This document shows, piece after piece, positions 39,571 to 51,527 of a stretch of 64,000 bases of DNA (position 1 is its first letter; the number at the start of each line of letters is the position of its first letter). The DNA is from Choricystis sp. odSpoLacu1 (lineage: Eukaryota > Chlorophyta > Trebouxiophyceae), in the NCBI GenBank assembly GCA_958009055.1, contig OY253649.1, forward strand, positions 124,001-188,000. Direction: 5' to 3'. The position numbers and the translations under genes were made by a program. The notes under the pieces are model-generated. The model saw nothing but the letters and a program-made list of their open reading frames with translations, did no database searches and had not been told where the DNA came from.

Positions 39571-42500
39571 ATGCGGCCCGCCCGCCGCGCCGCGCTGGCG
39601 GCCGTGCTGGCGCTGGCCCTGGTGACCAGCACGCATGCTCAGGTGAGTGCGTGTTAGGCAGCCGCTGTGACGGGAGAGGGGGAGCGCGCCACGCAGGCGG
39701 CTGCGGCCCCTTTCGTCTTGCAAACTTGAATTGGCCTCATCCGCCCTCCCTCCCCTCCCACCCCCAGCTCTCCGGCTTTGGCTCCCTGTCCAAGCCCGCC
39801 GACAAAGCCCCCACCCGGGACGGCGCCGACGGCGCTCCCGCGGGGACGGGGCCGCCCACCGCCGACGGCAGCGCGGAGCGTCCGCCTCTGCCGCCGCGCG
39901 CGTCAACGCCCGACGGCAACGCGGCGCCCGCCTCCGGCACGGCTGACTCAGAGGATGACGCCGTAGACGACGCCGCCGACACCGACGACGCCGACACCGG
40001 CCTGCAACGCCAGCTGGGCACCCCTGGCGCGATCATCGGGGATCTGACAGGCGACGTGAAACGCTTCCCCAAAACGACGCAGCGCGGCGCGCCGGGTGGC
40101 GGCACCGCAGCAGGCGCCAACGCGACGTCCGAGTTTGGAGTGTCTGCGGCGGGCGCGGGCGCCGCGTCGGCAGCCTATTTTCAGGGGCAAGCCAAAGCGG
40201 GCACCCCGCTGCGTGCCGCCGGCCCCGACGCTGCCCAAGGCCGCCTCACCCCCAACAACACCATCCTGTCCGACGGCTCCGTGGCGGGCGGCTACGTCAA
40301 CTACGGGAAACCCCCCAAAGTGCGCATCGACGTCAACTACACGCCGGGGGATGGGCCTGGCAAAACCACGGTCTGCCACTTTCCGTCGCCCGCGCTCCAA
40401 GGGTGGGGTGCCGACCCCTACACAGTGAAACCCCTCTCCCTGCCCCCCCCCGCCGCCGCCCTGCTGCTGTCCAAGGATGCGGGCAACGGGTTTGACTTCA
40501 GGGCGCCGCCGAAAGGGGTTAAAACTTTTGGCCCTGGGTGTGTGGCCTATGACTGGCGCTGCTCATTTGGCAGCAACAACGGAATTCCGTGCTCCGGGCA
40601 CGGCATCTGTCAGTCCACCCTGCCCAACTCGTGCTTGTGCGCCAATGGGTATGCTACCTGCGACCCCCAATCCAACGGGTGCGAGACAAACGTGGCGCGG
40701 GACGTCAATAACTGTGGGGCTTGTGGCCGCGTGTGCCCGGGTGCCGACGACCCGACCAAAAACATCGCGTGCTGTGGTGGCGAGTGCTACGATCTGAATG
40801 GCTCCGGTGGCCCCACCCGCGCGTGCGGGAGGTGCGGCAACAACTGTTTCTCCATTAATGGGAATGCTTCATGCACCGCCGGCAACTGCACGCTGGCCTG
40901 CAACCCTGGCTTCACATCCTGCCAAGCGTCCACCCTCACGGACCTCAACCCCTACGTCCCCGTCTGCGTCGACACCTCGGTCAACCCCCTGTTCTGCGGC
41001 AACTGCACGACGAGGTGTCCGTTTGATGTCAATGGGCGCACGACATGTGGAGTGCAGCCCGGGGCGGTGTCGCCGACGTGCCAGGTCACCTGCTCGTGGA
41101 GCTACCCGACGCAGTGTGGCACCATCGCCACCTCCAACCTACCCGGCACTGTCCCCACCTCCAACTGTGTCAACGTGCAGAATGACCCCAACAACTGTGG
41201 CGCGTGCGGCGTGCGCTGCCCCCGCGGAATCTGGGCCACGTCGTCATGTTCTCTGTCGACGGTCACCGGCAAACCCGCCTGTTCATTCGACTGCTCCGGC
41301 GGCCTGGTACCTTGCGCCATCGGCAACGTTCTCTACTGCGCCGACGTGTTTGGGTTCGACTCGTTCAACTGTGGTGGATGCGGCGTGATCTGTGACGCTG
41401 GCAACATCTGTTTCCAGGGGTCGTGCGTGCCCAACTACATTGGCTTTGGCGACTTTGGGTATGGGCTGGGCTTCTTTGCGTTGCCAGGAGGTGGCAAGGG
41501 GCGGCCGGGGCGGCTGCCGGGGCTCAACTCGAACCTGACGGACAGCGGCAACGTGTCGAGTGCCGCGACCGATGCCGCCCTTGCCGCGCTCACCTCCAAA
41601 AACGGCACCCTCAACCTGCTCAACGTCACGCTGCCCGTGTTTGGGCGGGCGGCCCTGGATGCACGCCCACCCGAGGTGCGGCCGCGGCTGGTGCAGCCTG
41701 CCGCCAACGGGACGGGGGACGTGACCGTGTTCAAACCTTACGCTGCCCGCCTGGACGACGCGTCGGCCGCGCACGCGAAAGGGCTGCCCGCCGCCGCCAC
41801 CTCCCCCGTCGCCGCCGCCAAGCTGGCTGCGTACCTGGCTGATAGGCCTGATCTGACCAGTTCCGCGGGCCAAGTCATCGCGGGCGAGCCCGTGCTGGCG
41901 GCGGAGGGCGGCGCGAGTGCGCGCAGAGCTGCGCGCGCGCGCGCGCGGCGCGCGCCGCGTCGCTCAACGCGGGCACCCCGCACGGCGCCTCCCGCCTGCA
42001 GTGCGCCGCCCCCGAGTATGATGGGCCTCAGCCAGTGGTGGTGGCGCGGGCGTCCATGCCGGCTGCTGTGGAGGGGGCTGAGCCGAGGGCCAAGCCAAGT
42101 GTCGCGGGTGATGCTTTCGAGCGGCTCGGCCGCGGCGAGGGCAACAGCGCCGGCTTTGCCAAGGCCCCCGCGCCCGCCGCCGCCTCCCGCCCACCGGCCG
42201 CCGATGGCTCGGTCGACCTGGAGACCGCGGCCGCGGCGGGCGTGGTGCCGCGCGCTGAACTGGAGGCGGCGGGGTTGTTGCCGCCGCAGGCGGCGGCGGG
42301 CGCGCCGGGGCCGGCGACTGGCCCCCGCGCCGCGCGCCCCGCCTCGTTTGGCGGTTTTGTCGAGCCCGGCTCCCCTGAAGCCGCGGCCGCCCTGGCCGCG
42401 CTGGCGCCCTCTCCCTCCGACGCAGACGCCGCGGGCGCGTGGACGGCGGCATCCGCGCTGGCTCATGAACTGGAGGCCGCGGCGGAAGGGAGGGGCGTTG

Positions 42501-42808
42501 CGGCGGCAGCGTGGGGGACTGCTCCTTCCACCGCGCCGCGCGCCAAGCAGGCGGCCGCAGCGCCGCCGCCCACCCCCGCCCCCACCGTGCGTCCGCCCGC
42601 CGCCACGACGGCGTCCGTGGCAGACGCGACGGCGGGGGCGGCGGCGAGGCGGGAGGCGGACGCGGCGGGCGCACTAGCTGGGGCTGCGGAGCGCGCGGGG
42701 CCGGCCGCGCGGGCGGGGGAGCAGGTTGTGGCGTCGGCTGGTGGAGTTGCCAGTGCTGGCGCGACGGCTTCCTCATTCCCGCGCGACCCCAACGCGGTGG
42801 GCAAGTGA
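39571..42808 (+). CDS. Cys-rich secreted protein 1 (one apparent frameshift)
   Basis: Exon 1 (39571-39642) encodes a signal peptide, RRAALAAVLALALVTSTHAQ. Exon 2 starts at 39768 in phase. After an Ala/Asp-rich spacer comes a region of about 320 residues with many cysteines (40520-41440): GPGCVAYDWRC, GIPCSGHGICQS and NSCLCANGYATC, an EGF-like start, then repeated DxNNCGACGxxC modules (DVNNCGACGRVC, DPNNCGACGVRC, FNCGGCGVIC), each with variable flanks. The repeats resemble Cys-rich modules of secreted surface proteins in bacteria and algae. Many NGT/NLT/NVS sites suggest N-glycosylation. The rest is Ala-rich, with a frame change in the CG run 41931-41947, after which the frame stays open to 42808. 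It shares its core with the protein at 47959. Probably an extracellular or cell-wall protein; no enzyme motif is seen. Confidence 0.78.
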
Positions 42809-43011
42809 ACAGAGGGAAGTGTGCGGCTTTTCATTTTTTTGCAACACCGGACTCGCGTGCGTTGAAACGAAAAATCTGTTGCCGGCGCGGCATGCCCCCG
42901 CCCTCCTCCCCGCGCCCGGCGCCCGCGCCACGCCCACAGCAAGCGACAGTCAGTCTATAGGCTGCTGCAACCGGAGTACCACGAACAACAACGCCCGCTC
43001 TCCCCACACAC

Positions 43012-43997
43012 ATGCCGCCCCGCGCCGACGCGGAGCAGCGCTTCACGGGCGTCGCGCCCACCCGCCGCCGCGCCGCCACGACCACCCCCGCCTACACCGC
43101 CACCGTGCATGCGGGCGGACGTCGCCTGTATGTGGGCACGAGCCACCCCACTGCTGTTGCTGCGGCCGCCGCGCGCGACGGCGCGCTGGTGGCGCTGGTG
43201 GGTGGCGCGGCGGCCGTCGCGGCGGGTCTGAATTGTCCGCCGTCTGACGCTGCGGCCACGGCCACCCTGGCTGCCGCCCGCCCACTGACTGGAGAAGCCC
43301 TGCAACGCCGTCTCACCGAGCTGGCGGGGGAGGTGGCGCGGCGGGGGCGCCCCCCCGCGCCGCGGTGCGGCGTGTGTGACGCGTGCCGCACGCGCGCGGC
43401 GGGCGTGGGGCGGCGGCGCCGGTGTGAACGGGCGGCAGAGGCTGAGCAGGCGCGACCGCGGCGGCGGCAGCGTGCGGAGAACCCTGCCGCTGCGCCTCCG
43501 CCGCCGCGCCCCGCTCGGCCGCCGCCCCCTCTGACACCGCCGCCCCCGCTGCGCGCCACGGCCACGCCCCCCCCCGTCGAAGCCGACCTGCACGCCCGCC
43601 ACATCAAGACCATGCCCGTGCCCCCGCCTCCGGCCGGCTCCCTGGAGCAGTGGGCGGCGTACGACTATGGGGCGTGGGTCGACGCGTCGTCCGCGCGCGG
43701 CGGCGCGCGCGTGCCGCGCGCGCGCGCGCGCGCGAGCGCGGCGCCTGCCGATCCTGCGGTCGCAACGCCCACGATTCAACCACCTGCCCCTTGGTCACGG
43801 TGTACGGGCGGGTGAGTGGGGAGGAGGGAGCCGGCAGCGGCACCACACCACTACGCCGCGCGGTGGCAGCCCTCACGTCCGCGCTGGCGATCGCGGGGGC
43901 GGCGGGCGCGGGGGTGCCGCCTCCTTACCTGACGGACGCGGGTCGAGACGCGGTGGCGGCGGTGGCGGAGGCGGTGGCGGTGGGGATAGAAGGGTAG
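43012..43997 (+). CDS. Degenerate AP2-like protein with CCHC zinc knuckle (one apparent frameshift)
   Basis: The gene is not clearly known. The first 70 residues look like a diverged AP2 domain: FTGVAPTRRRAATTTPAYTA, GGRRLYVGTSHPTAVAAAAA and AGLNCPPSD correspond to the YRGV, WLGTF-AA-Y and LNFP parts of AP2 proteins. A Cys-rich basic patch (CGVCDACRTRAAGVGRRRRC) resembles half of a CXXC finger. Near the C-terminus CRSCGRNAHDSTTCPL is a CX2CX4HX4C knuckle. This sits in the second frame, after a CG-rich run at 43695-43740, so one indel is needed to join the two parts. GTGAGT at 43810 could be a donor; an intron to a downstream exon cannot be excluded. It may be a DNA-binding protein. Confidence 0.55.
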
Positions 43998-44181
43998 GAG
44001 GGATGTTTCAAAACGCTTGCATTAAAATGAAAAAAACAAAACACACTTGGCACAAAAAAGACAAAAGCGACACAATGGGGCCGGCCACAGTCGGACGACC
44101 GGCGGACGTGTGCGGGATAAAAAAGTGGGGGGATAAACTTCAAACACACACACAACCCTTCTCTCTCTCTCCTTCTTCTCT

Positions 44182-47100
44182 TCACTTCCCACACGACGCG
44201 CACGCGCCGTTACCACCACCATCGCCCACCTTCCCGCCTCCATTAAACGCGCCGTTGAGCGTGGCCCCGATCCCCACCCCACTCTTCACCGCGCTGCACC
44301 CGCCCGCCGCCAGCCGCGCCTTCTCATCCTCAGTCGGCACCCGCGCCATCAACGGGCGCAACAGCAGGTGGAACAGGGCGGCCTGGTACGCGCGCCTCGG
44401 CTTGGCGGCGTCCCCCGCGGACGCGCGGTAGAAGGAAGTCACTTTAGTGAGGGAAAGTAAGCGCTGCGCAAAAAGAGGCCAGTTGTAGCGCGCGGCGACA
44501 CGTTCGCGCGCAGCTTTGGAGATGGTGAGCCAGGCTTGCTCATCCGCGGCCGCTGCCTCAAAAAAGTCGGCCATCTTTTCGGCCGCGGCAGCCGGGTGGA
44601 ACGGGTCGATGTGAAAACCGTTGACTCCGTCTTTCACGATCTCAGCGCCACCGCCGTGGATGGACACAAAGGAGGGGAGGCCGGTGGACATGGCCTCGAT
44701 GGTGACGAGGCCAAAGGCCTGTCGTGGGTTGTGGGGTGGGTGGGAGGTCGAGTTTTTGGTTTTTCGGCGACCCCACCCCCTGGGCTGGGTCGCCCTCCTT
44801 TTCCCCCCGCCCTCCTTTTCACACCCCACTCACCTCATACAAACTCGGCATCGCGAACGCGCCCCGCGTGTCGGCCACCATGCGGTACAGCTCTCCATTG
44901 CGCACCGGGTTGGCTTGCGCCCGTATCCAGCGCGCGGTGCCAGCGGGAAGGCGGCCAGAGTCGAACAGCGCGTGCAGCGCGCGCGCGCAGGCCGCGCCGT
45001 CGTCATCGGGCGCGTCCTCCACGACCACGGAGCCGGCCACGATGATCAGGACGGCGTGGCTTTGGAGGCGAGGGCATTCGGCGAACAGGGTGGCGAGGCC
45101 GACCATGTTTTTGACGCTGAAGGGGTGGGTTAAAAGCAAAGGGTTGAAACACGAACGCTCTGGTCCTCCACCCACCCACCCCTTCCACATAACACACACA
45201 CACACACACACACACACCACTCCCACCTGTCATTACGCCCGATGGCAAACAGGATGGGCTTGCCCCGCACCACGGTGCCACGCGCGAGCGGCGCTTGCTC
45301 CTCCCCAAAAATCATGTCCTCAAGGCCAGGCTGCAGCGACGTGATGCGGCGGTCGGCCGCGTCGTAGGGAAAGTAGACGGCGGCGTCGGCCCCCGGGGAG
45401 ATGATGTTGAAGCGGGGGTCGTAGATGGAGATGCCGTGAGTCACTCGATACAGGCCGGGCAGCGTGAACGCGTTGAATTGTTCGTACTGGCCCGCCGACT
45501 CCAGGTCGCCCGCGGTGACGGAGGCGGACTTGCCCGCTATCTCTTGGAAGGTGGCTGAGGGTTTGCGGGGTGTGGAGGGTGGGTGGGGTGGGGGTGTCGT
45601 TTTGTCTCTCTCTCTCGCTCGCTCGCTCGTCCCGCCCTCTCCACCCCTCCAAACCGAGCGCACACGTGATGATGCAGTCCGCCCGCGCCATGGCCAGCAG
45701 GTCTGCCGTGATCTGGACGTCGGCATGCATCGCCGCATGCTGGGGCGCGCTCCAGCGCCACAGGTCTCTGTACTTTGATTTTTCCAGCGCGTGCGCGATC
45801 GAAAAGTGGGGCGCGTCAAAGTGGTTGGCCAGGAGGGACGCCACCAGGTTGCCGTCCGAATAGTTGCCCACGATGAGCTGGGGCGGGCCGCCCAGGTGGG
45901 CGGCCAGGTCGGAGGCTGCGTCGACGGCAAACCCTTCCAGGTAGGGCCACACATCAAACCGAGAGATCCACGGGCGCACGACGCCGCCCCCGTTGCGAAA
46001 GGGGACGCGCAGAATCACGGCGTGCTCCGTGCCCGCCACCTTCTCCAGGCGCACGTCGCACGTGGTGTTGCCGGCGTCGGGGATCAAACGGGTGAGAATG
46101 ACGATCCGAGGCACCGCCGCCAAGCCCGCCGCCGCCAGGCGGGCCGCCATTTCAGCCTCCAGGGCGCGCGTCTGGTCCAGAATGTAGACGACCTGGCCCC
46201 CGGTGTCGGGCTTTCCTAAAACGTTTGCCTGTCCAAAAAATCCGTGCGGTGTGATCAGAGCTACACGCGTGATCGACGGCACGCGGGCGAGAAAGTCGGC
46301 GAGGCGGTCGGGGTCGGCAGCCTCCAGGACGTCGGACAGAAGGTCCATGGTCTGGCTGACAGTACCAGCCGTTGTGCCCCACCCGGGTTCAAACCCCATC
46401 TCCTGCAGCCTGTCCGCCAACTCCACCCACGGCGTATCGGGGGGTTGGGCGGCCAACCAGCCCAGCGCGCGCGCGAGCGCGCGCGGCAGGGCGGCCGCGC
46501 TGGCGATGCGTCCATTGATCATGACGGGGGTGCCGTCGAGAGTGAGATCGACAAGGTAGTCGTACAAGGGGGCGGGGCCGGGGCCGCCTGGGGCGGTCAG
46601 GGCGGTGGCCAAGTGGCGGTTGAGGAAGAGCGCCCCCGAACCAATCGACTGGGGGCGCGTCAGAAACGGCACGCCCCGGGCAAAGGGGGACAGATCGATC
46701 TCGAACACGCCGAGGGCTTGTTCTTTGGGGGTGAGGTGTTGGCCAGCCTGTGTGGTGTGGGGGTGGGGTGGGTGCGTGTGCGCGTGTTGTGTGTCGTGTG
46801 CGTTTTGGTTCAGAAAAAAAATCGCCCTCTCCATCCCCCACTCACCAGCGTCTCCTTCATGCCCAGATATTCAGCCGTCGTCAGCTCGTCGCACCGCAGC
46901 GTGGCGGAGCACAGGCGGACGTAGACCCAGCGCCCGGCTGTGGGGCGCAGCGCGATGCCGACGCAGGGAGGGACGACGACAGCCTCCTGGGCCACCGCCA
47001 TGATCTCTTCTAACGCGCCGCCGTCGGGGTGGGGGCCCGGGCCGGCCATGGAGGTCAGCGCATCGCGCAGGACGTGGGGGAGCAGGGTGGCGCGGTGGTC

Positions 47101-47448
47101 GTCGCTGCCGCGCGCGGCGGCCAGCGTCGCGTCCAGCAGCGCCGCCACGTCCGACCGCCGCGCATCCACGGCGGCGCGCAGGCGGGCGAAGACGGACGAG
47201 GGGCCGTCCAGGGCGGCGGCGGTCAGGTAGAGGCGGCGCAGGAGGGCAGGTTGGGGCTGCGAGGAAGGGGGAGGAAAGAGGCATCGCGGGTTGGTACTGA
47301 CCCTATCCGCCCCGCGCCCCACGCGCCTCCCACGCGTTTTGGCGCCCGCACCCAGCCTTCGCATGATGCCGACACCGCGTGTGGTCACATCTGCCACCCA
47401 CGAACTCACCCGCAGGGCGCGGGTGGGGGGCGGCGCGTCGGTCGGCAT
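44182..47448 (-). CDS. SUS: Sucrose synthase
   Basis: Six exons, 47448-47410, 47256-46846, 46747-45664, 45554-45227, 45116-44834 and 44718-44182, join in phase with no frameshift to 893 residues (plant enzymes about 805; the extra is mainly C-terminal). The enzyme reversibly converts sucrose plus UDP to fructose plus UDP-glucose. Exon 3 carries LGKPDTGGQVVYILDQTRAL and TRLIPDAGNTTCDVRLEK; the exon 3/4 junction gives CIITSTFQEIAG; exons 4-5 give PGADAAVYFPY and FAIGRNDSVKNMVGL; exons 5-6 recreate MPSLYEAFGLVTIEAMSTGLP with the EX7E motif of GT-B glycosyltransferases, then GGGAEIVKDGVNGFHIDP. Sucrose-phosphate synthase lacks the early N-terminal domain seen here. The phospho-Ser region of plant enzymes is not present in the short first exon. 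It is uncommon in chlorophyte algae. Confidence 0.94.
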
Positions 47449-47958
47449 GGCGGACCGCGAGTATCGTCGACAATGCGTGCGTGTGTGTTTTGCGGGTGGG
47501 GCTCTGTCCCGAGGCGTGGGGAAGCAGGGAGTGTGTTTATGTGTGTTTGTGAGCTTGACGTTGACAAGCGCGTGCGGGATGGAGGGGGGACGAGAGCGGG
47601 TGTGGAGTGGGCGAGAAGTGAGAGCGACGAGCGTGAGCGTCACTCTCCTCTCGCGCCCCCCACACGACGCGCGCGCGTGCTCCCCTCCTGCCGGGCGCCC
47701 TCCAGAATCGCGCATCCCGCACACCGCAAAGCAGCCGCCCCCGGCCCTGGCGTTTTTTAGGTGAGGGCGCCACGCGGGGCGTCGCTTTTCGCAAACCTCC
47801 ACCCCTGCATGCGCGCACCACGGTCGCGCCCGCCGCCGCCAGCCCCCGTTCCGTCTCCCGCACCTCTCTCGTTGAGCGTGTATGGTGCTCACGCGTGCGC
47901 TGGTGACGATATTGTCATTGAAACCCCTCTTTTCCTTACACGCAGGCCCTCTTCCCCA
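47449..47958. other. Divergent intergenic region (sucrose synthase / Cys-rich protein 2)
   Basis: 510 bases with no coding signal, containing the promoters of both genes. GTGTGT-rich near 47476-47560. Confidence 0.6.
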
Positions 47959-50262
47959 ATGCGTTTCGCGGCGCGCGCATGCGCCTGCCTGGTGGCGCTC
48001 CAGGTGCGTTTTTTGAGTGGGTGTGCGTCCCAACGCCCTGCGCGAGTCGACGCCAGGCAACAAGGGCTGCGTCGCCGCGGGAGAAAGGCAGGCAGAGGGG
48101 GTGCGTGCCCCCGCGGGCAGCAGCCGCGCCGCGCGCGCGCGCGCGCCAAAAACATCGCGCGCCGCGCCGCGCTCTCGAGGTTTTCCACCCGACAACTCAC
48201 CCCCGACCCCCTCTTTCCCCCACACAGCTGGCCTCCGCCTGGTCGCTGCAGCGTCCCTCCCTGCTGGGCGGCGGTGGCGCCCGCCAGCGCCCCCCTTCCA
48301 ACGATGACGCCGCGCCGACCGACGCGCGCCGCCGCCTTTCATCCTCCCCGCCCACCATCACGTTTGCGGAGCCGGACGGGCCCCCCCCTCAACTCGACCT
48401 CGAAGTCCTCAAACCGGGCCCCCTGCCCAAGCTGTCGTTTGAGGGGTGGGAGAAGCCGGAGCTGCCGTCGCTGCAGAAGCCCGAGCTGGAGGCGCCCGAA
48501 CCCAATCAGCCGCCCTCCATCACGCTGGTCAAGCCTCAAAAGCCCAACATCACGTGGTCTGCGGTCACGCCTCCCGCCAAGAACTGGACCATTCGGCCGC
48601 CTGAAAAGGTCAACGGCAACGTGACGATCGTGAAGACAAAAATGATTCAAAACATCACAAAACAGGTCAACGTGTCCAAACCCGCGTGGAATGTCAACGT
48701 GACCGTCGTCAAGGGGCAGAAGCCGGACGTGCGGCCGTACTGGCAAAAGGTGAGGGCGAAAGAGGGGGCGTGTTGTTTTTGGCGGCCCGGTCTCTCTCTT
48801 TGTTTCCCCCAACCCCCCCCCCCCCCACACACACACACACACTTCACCAGCCTTCCGCCAACATTTCCGTCACCAAGTTCGACAAGTTCACGGGCTACAA
48901 CTTCACGTACCAAAAGCCGCCCACCAACTTTAGCATCACCCTGCTGAAGCCCGGCAAACCCGCGTGGGGCAAGCAGGACGGCGTGTTTGTGAAAACGGAG
49001 GAGACCAAGGGGGTGACGATCAATGGCACGGTGGAGCCGCCTATTGTGAGTGTGTGAGGGTTTGGAGGGGGGAGGAAAAGAGGGAGAGGAGGGGAACAAA
49101 ACACACACACACACACACACCACCACCCACGCTCCACACTCCACATCAGATGGTCGGCCCCGTGGACGACGTCATTGGCGAGCGCTACGTCTGCGTCTTT
49201 CCCAAGGGGTCGGCCGACTACACGACCTCCTACGCGCGCAAAGTGCCGGCGGGCCTGGCCGACAAGGCCGCGTCCAGAGACAAAAACTCGTTCATCGCCC
49301 CCCCCTACGGCGTCAAAGCCTTTGGCCCGGGGTGCATGACGTACGACTGGATGTGTCGGACGAATTATGGCGTGCCATGCTCAGGGCACGGCGTCTGCAG
49401 GTCGTCCCAGCCCAACAGCTGCCTGTGCTTCGCGGGGTACCGCACCTGCCTGCCCCCCGGCATGTCCAACGGGTGCGAGACCAACACGTACTCCGACCCC
49501 CAAAACTGCCTGGGGTGTGGGTACGACTACGCGACGTCCACCCCGGTGCCTGGCAAGGTGTGCGCCCCGGGGCAGGTGTGCTGCGGGCTGGCCGGGTGCA
49601 CGACGCCCGCCGCGTGCAACACGACGGTCGCGACGAACGCGACCACCCTGCGCACATCCATCTATCCAACCCCCATCTCTGCGACCAAATCGCCGCAGGG
49701 GGTGGGCCTGCCGGCTGCGGATGGTGGGGCGTCTAACGGGGGCAGTGTGGCCGCGCCGACCGACCCCACCGCGCCCGTCGACGGCGCCGCGTCGTCGCCC
49801 CCCGGCGACGTCGACGGCGGCGCCGCCTCCGACCCGGGGGCCGCCCTGCCGCCTCCGCCGCCGACTGTGGGCGGCACGCTGCCCCCCTCCGTGGGCCGTG
49901 GCGTGGACCCAGACTCTGTGCTGCCGATTGCTGTCGCGCCAGGGCAGGCCGTCTCGATCCCCTCCATCCTGGGCGGCATGTCCGCCTCGGAAGCGCGCGC
50001 CGCCCTCGCCGCCGCGGGCGCCCGCTCTGCCGGCTATGGCGGCGGTCTGGCCGGCATGGGGGCGGGCGGCGACATCGCGGACAGTGTGCAGCGGACGCCG
50101 GTTGTGAATCCGGCGGCCGGGGCAGCCGCGTATGGAGGGGCTGAGATTGTGGGTGTGGCCGACACCCGGGGTGGCGGCTCGCGTGGCGCGTACGGTGGGG
50201 CGGCGCCCCGGGGTGGGGGTGGGCGCACGCCTGTGGGCGGGGGCGCCATGTTTAATGGATGA
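47959..50262 (+). CDS. Cys-rich secreted glycoprotein 2, paralogue of the one at 39571
   Basis: Exons 47959-48003, 48228-48749, 48851-49045 and 49150-50262 join in phase, without frameshift, to 624 residues. A signal peptide spans exons 1-2 (RFAARACACLVALQLASAW). Next are about 200 residues of Lys/Pro/Val-rich repeats with many N-glycosylation sites (KPNITW, NGNVTIV, QNITKQVNVSK, NVNVTVVK, FSITLLKPGKPAWG), typical of stiff extracellular matrix proteins. The Cys-rich core (49330-49620) parallels the first protein: FGPGCMTYDWMC, GVPCSGHGVCRS, NSCLCFAGYRTC, SNGCETNTY and QNCLGCG. A Gly/Ala/Pro-rich tail ends GGGRTPVGGGAMFNG. Only one copy of the Cys module is kept, against several in the paralogue. 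No enzyme motif is seen; I infer cell surface or wall. Confidence 0.85.
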
Positions 50263-50417
50263 TGGAAAGGAGGCGTGGGTGGGAGCGGGTTGGAACCGTG
50301 GTTGAGGGGAGCGTGTTTTTTGTCAACCGCGATTTTTTCCCTTGTGAAACGAAACAAAAACATCGAGTTTCATCCCAGCGCAAAATTCTACACACGGACC
50401 TGCTCTCTCTCCTCTTC

Positions 50418-51231
50418 TCACGCTTCGCCTGGCTCCCGTTCATCCAGCGCGCTCGCCGGCCGCCTCAAGCCCGCCTCCCCCTCCTCCTCCGCCTCCACAC
50501 ACGCCCGCACAGGGGCGTCTCCTGGAGCATCCGCATCTCGTTCCTCGCACAAAGCCGCCAGCTCGGCCGCGGCCGCCGCCAGGGCGCCCACTTGTGCACG
50601 CCGCCACGCGAGCGTGCGCGTCGCTGCCGCGCCATCCGTCCTGGCTGCATCCGCCCGCGCCACCGCGTCCGCGGTCGCCGCCGCCGTCACGCCGCGTCTG
50701 GGGTGGGCGGCGGCGGCGGCGCGCAGGGCTTCATACTCTTCCTCGCGCTCCCGCGCCGCGCGCGCTTCGCCCAACGCCGCCCGCCGCGCGTTCACCGCGG
50801 CGCGGGCGGTGTCTGCCGCGGTTCGTAAGGACTCGGCACGCGCCGTGTGGGCCGCTGCGTCCGCCCGGGCGGCGCGTTCGGCGGCCGCCAGCTTGGAGGC
50901 TTGCGTGTCGACAGCAGTCAGAGCCAGCTCCAGGGCTTCTGCAGCGTCGGCGGCAGCAGCCGCGTCAGCCGTGTGGGAAGCGCGCAGCAAGCGGACGTAG
51001 CTGTGAGTGAGGAGGGTGGGGGAGGTGGGTGGGTGTGGAGGCGGCAGACGGTTTGTGTGACCCATACACACGCCCCCTCCACAACACTCACGCTCGTGTC
51101 ACGCGCTTCAACGGCGGCTCCCCGCGCGCTGACGACGTGTGCGACAGCAGGCGGTGCCGCACGACGGCGTCCTCGTCGAGAGGGGGGGCGGGCGGTGGCG
51201 GCGCGGTCGGCGTGGCGGCGTCGGCGACCAT
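50418..51231 (-). CDS. THOC7: THO complex subunit 7 (THOC7)
   Basis: Exons 51231-51092 and 51000-50418 join in phase (TRA/YVRLL) to 240 residues. THOC7 is a coiled-coil subunit of the THO/TREX complex, which couples transcription, splicing and mRNA export. The N-terminus LDEDAVVRHRLLSHTSSARG matches the family start (DEVIxxRLL) and is followed by LKRVTRAYVRLLRASH. The middle is a long Ala/Arg/Glu coiled coil. The conserved block EREEEYEALRAAAAAHPRRG corresponds to the family QEYDALAxxIxxHPDR, the strongest diagnostic element, and LAWRRAQVGALAAAAAEL ends the coil. The tail is acidic. It is transcribed away from the unrecognised membrane protein gene at 51528. Confidence 0.85.
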
Positions 51232-51527
51232 GGTGGGGAGAGAGGAGAGGGGGGGAAGGCACACACGCGTGGTCGTGTGAGAGACGAGGGGTTGTGCGAG
51301 GCAGGCGCGACGCGGGCTGCGGGCGGGGCCGCGGGAAGGGGAAAGGCAGGGAGCGAGATTTGTGTGTCGACACAATTCGTTCGCACTTCCTTCCTTCCAC
51401 ACGCACGCGGCGGCCGTGTCCTCCCGCGACCACTGCGAGTCGTCTCTGCACTCGCAAACCACCCCGTCCGAGGCGCCCACTCGGCCGCGCCCGCGGTGTG
51501 CCCGCGCGCGCCCAATCGGCACATACA

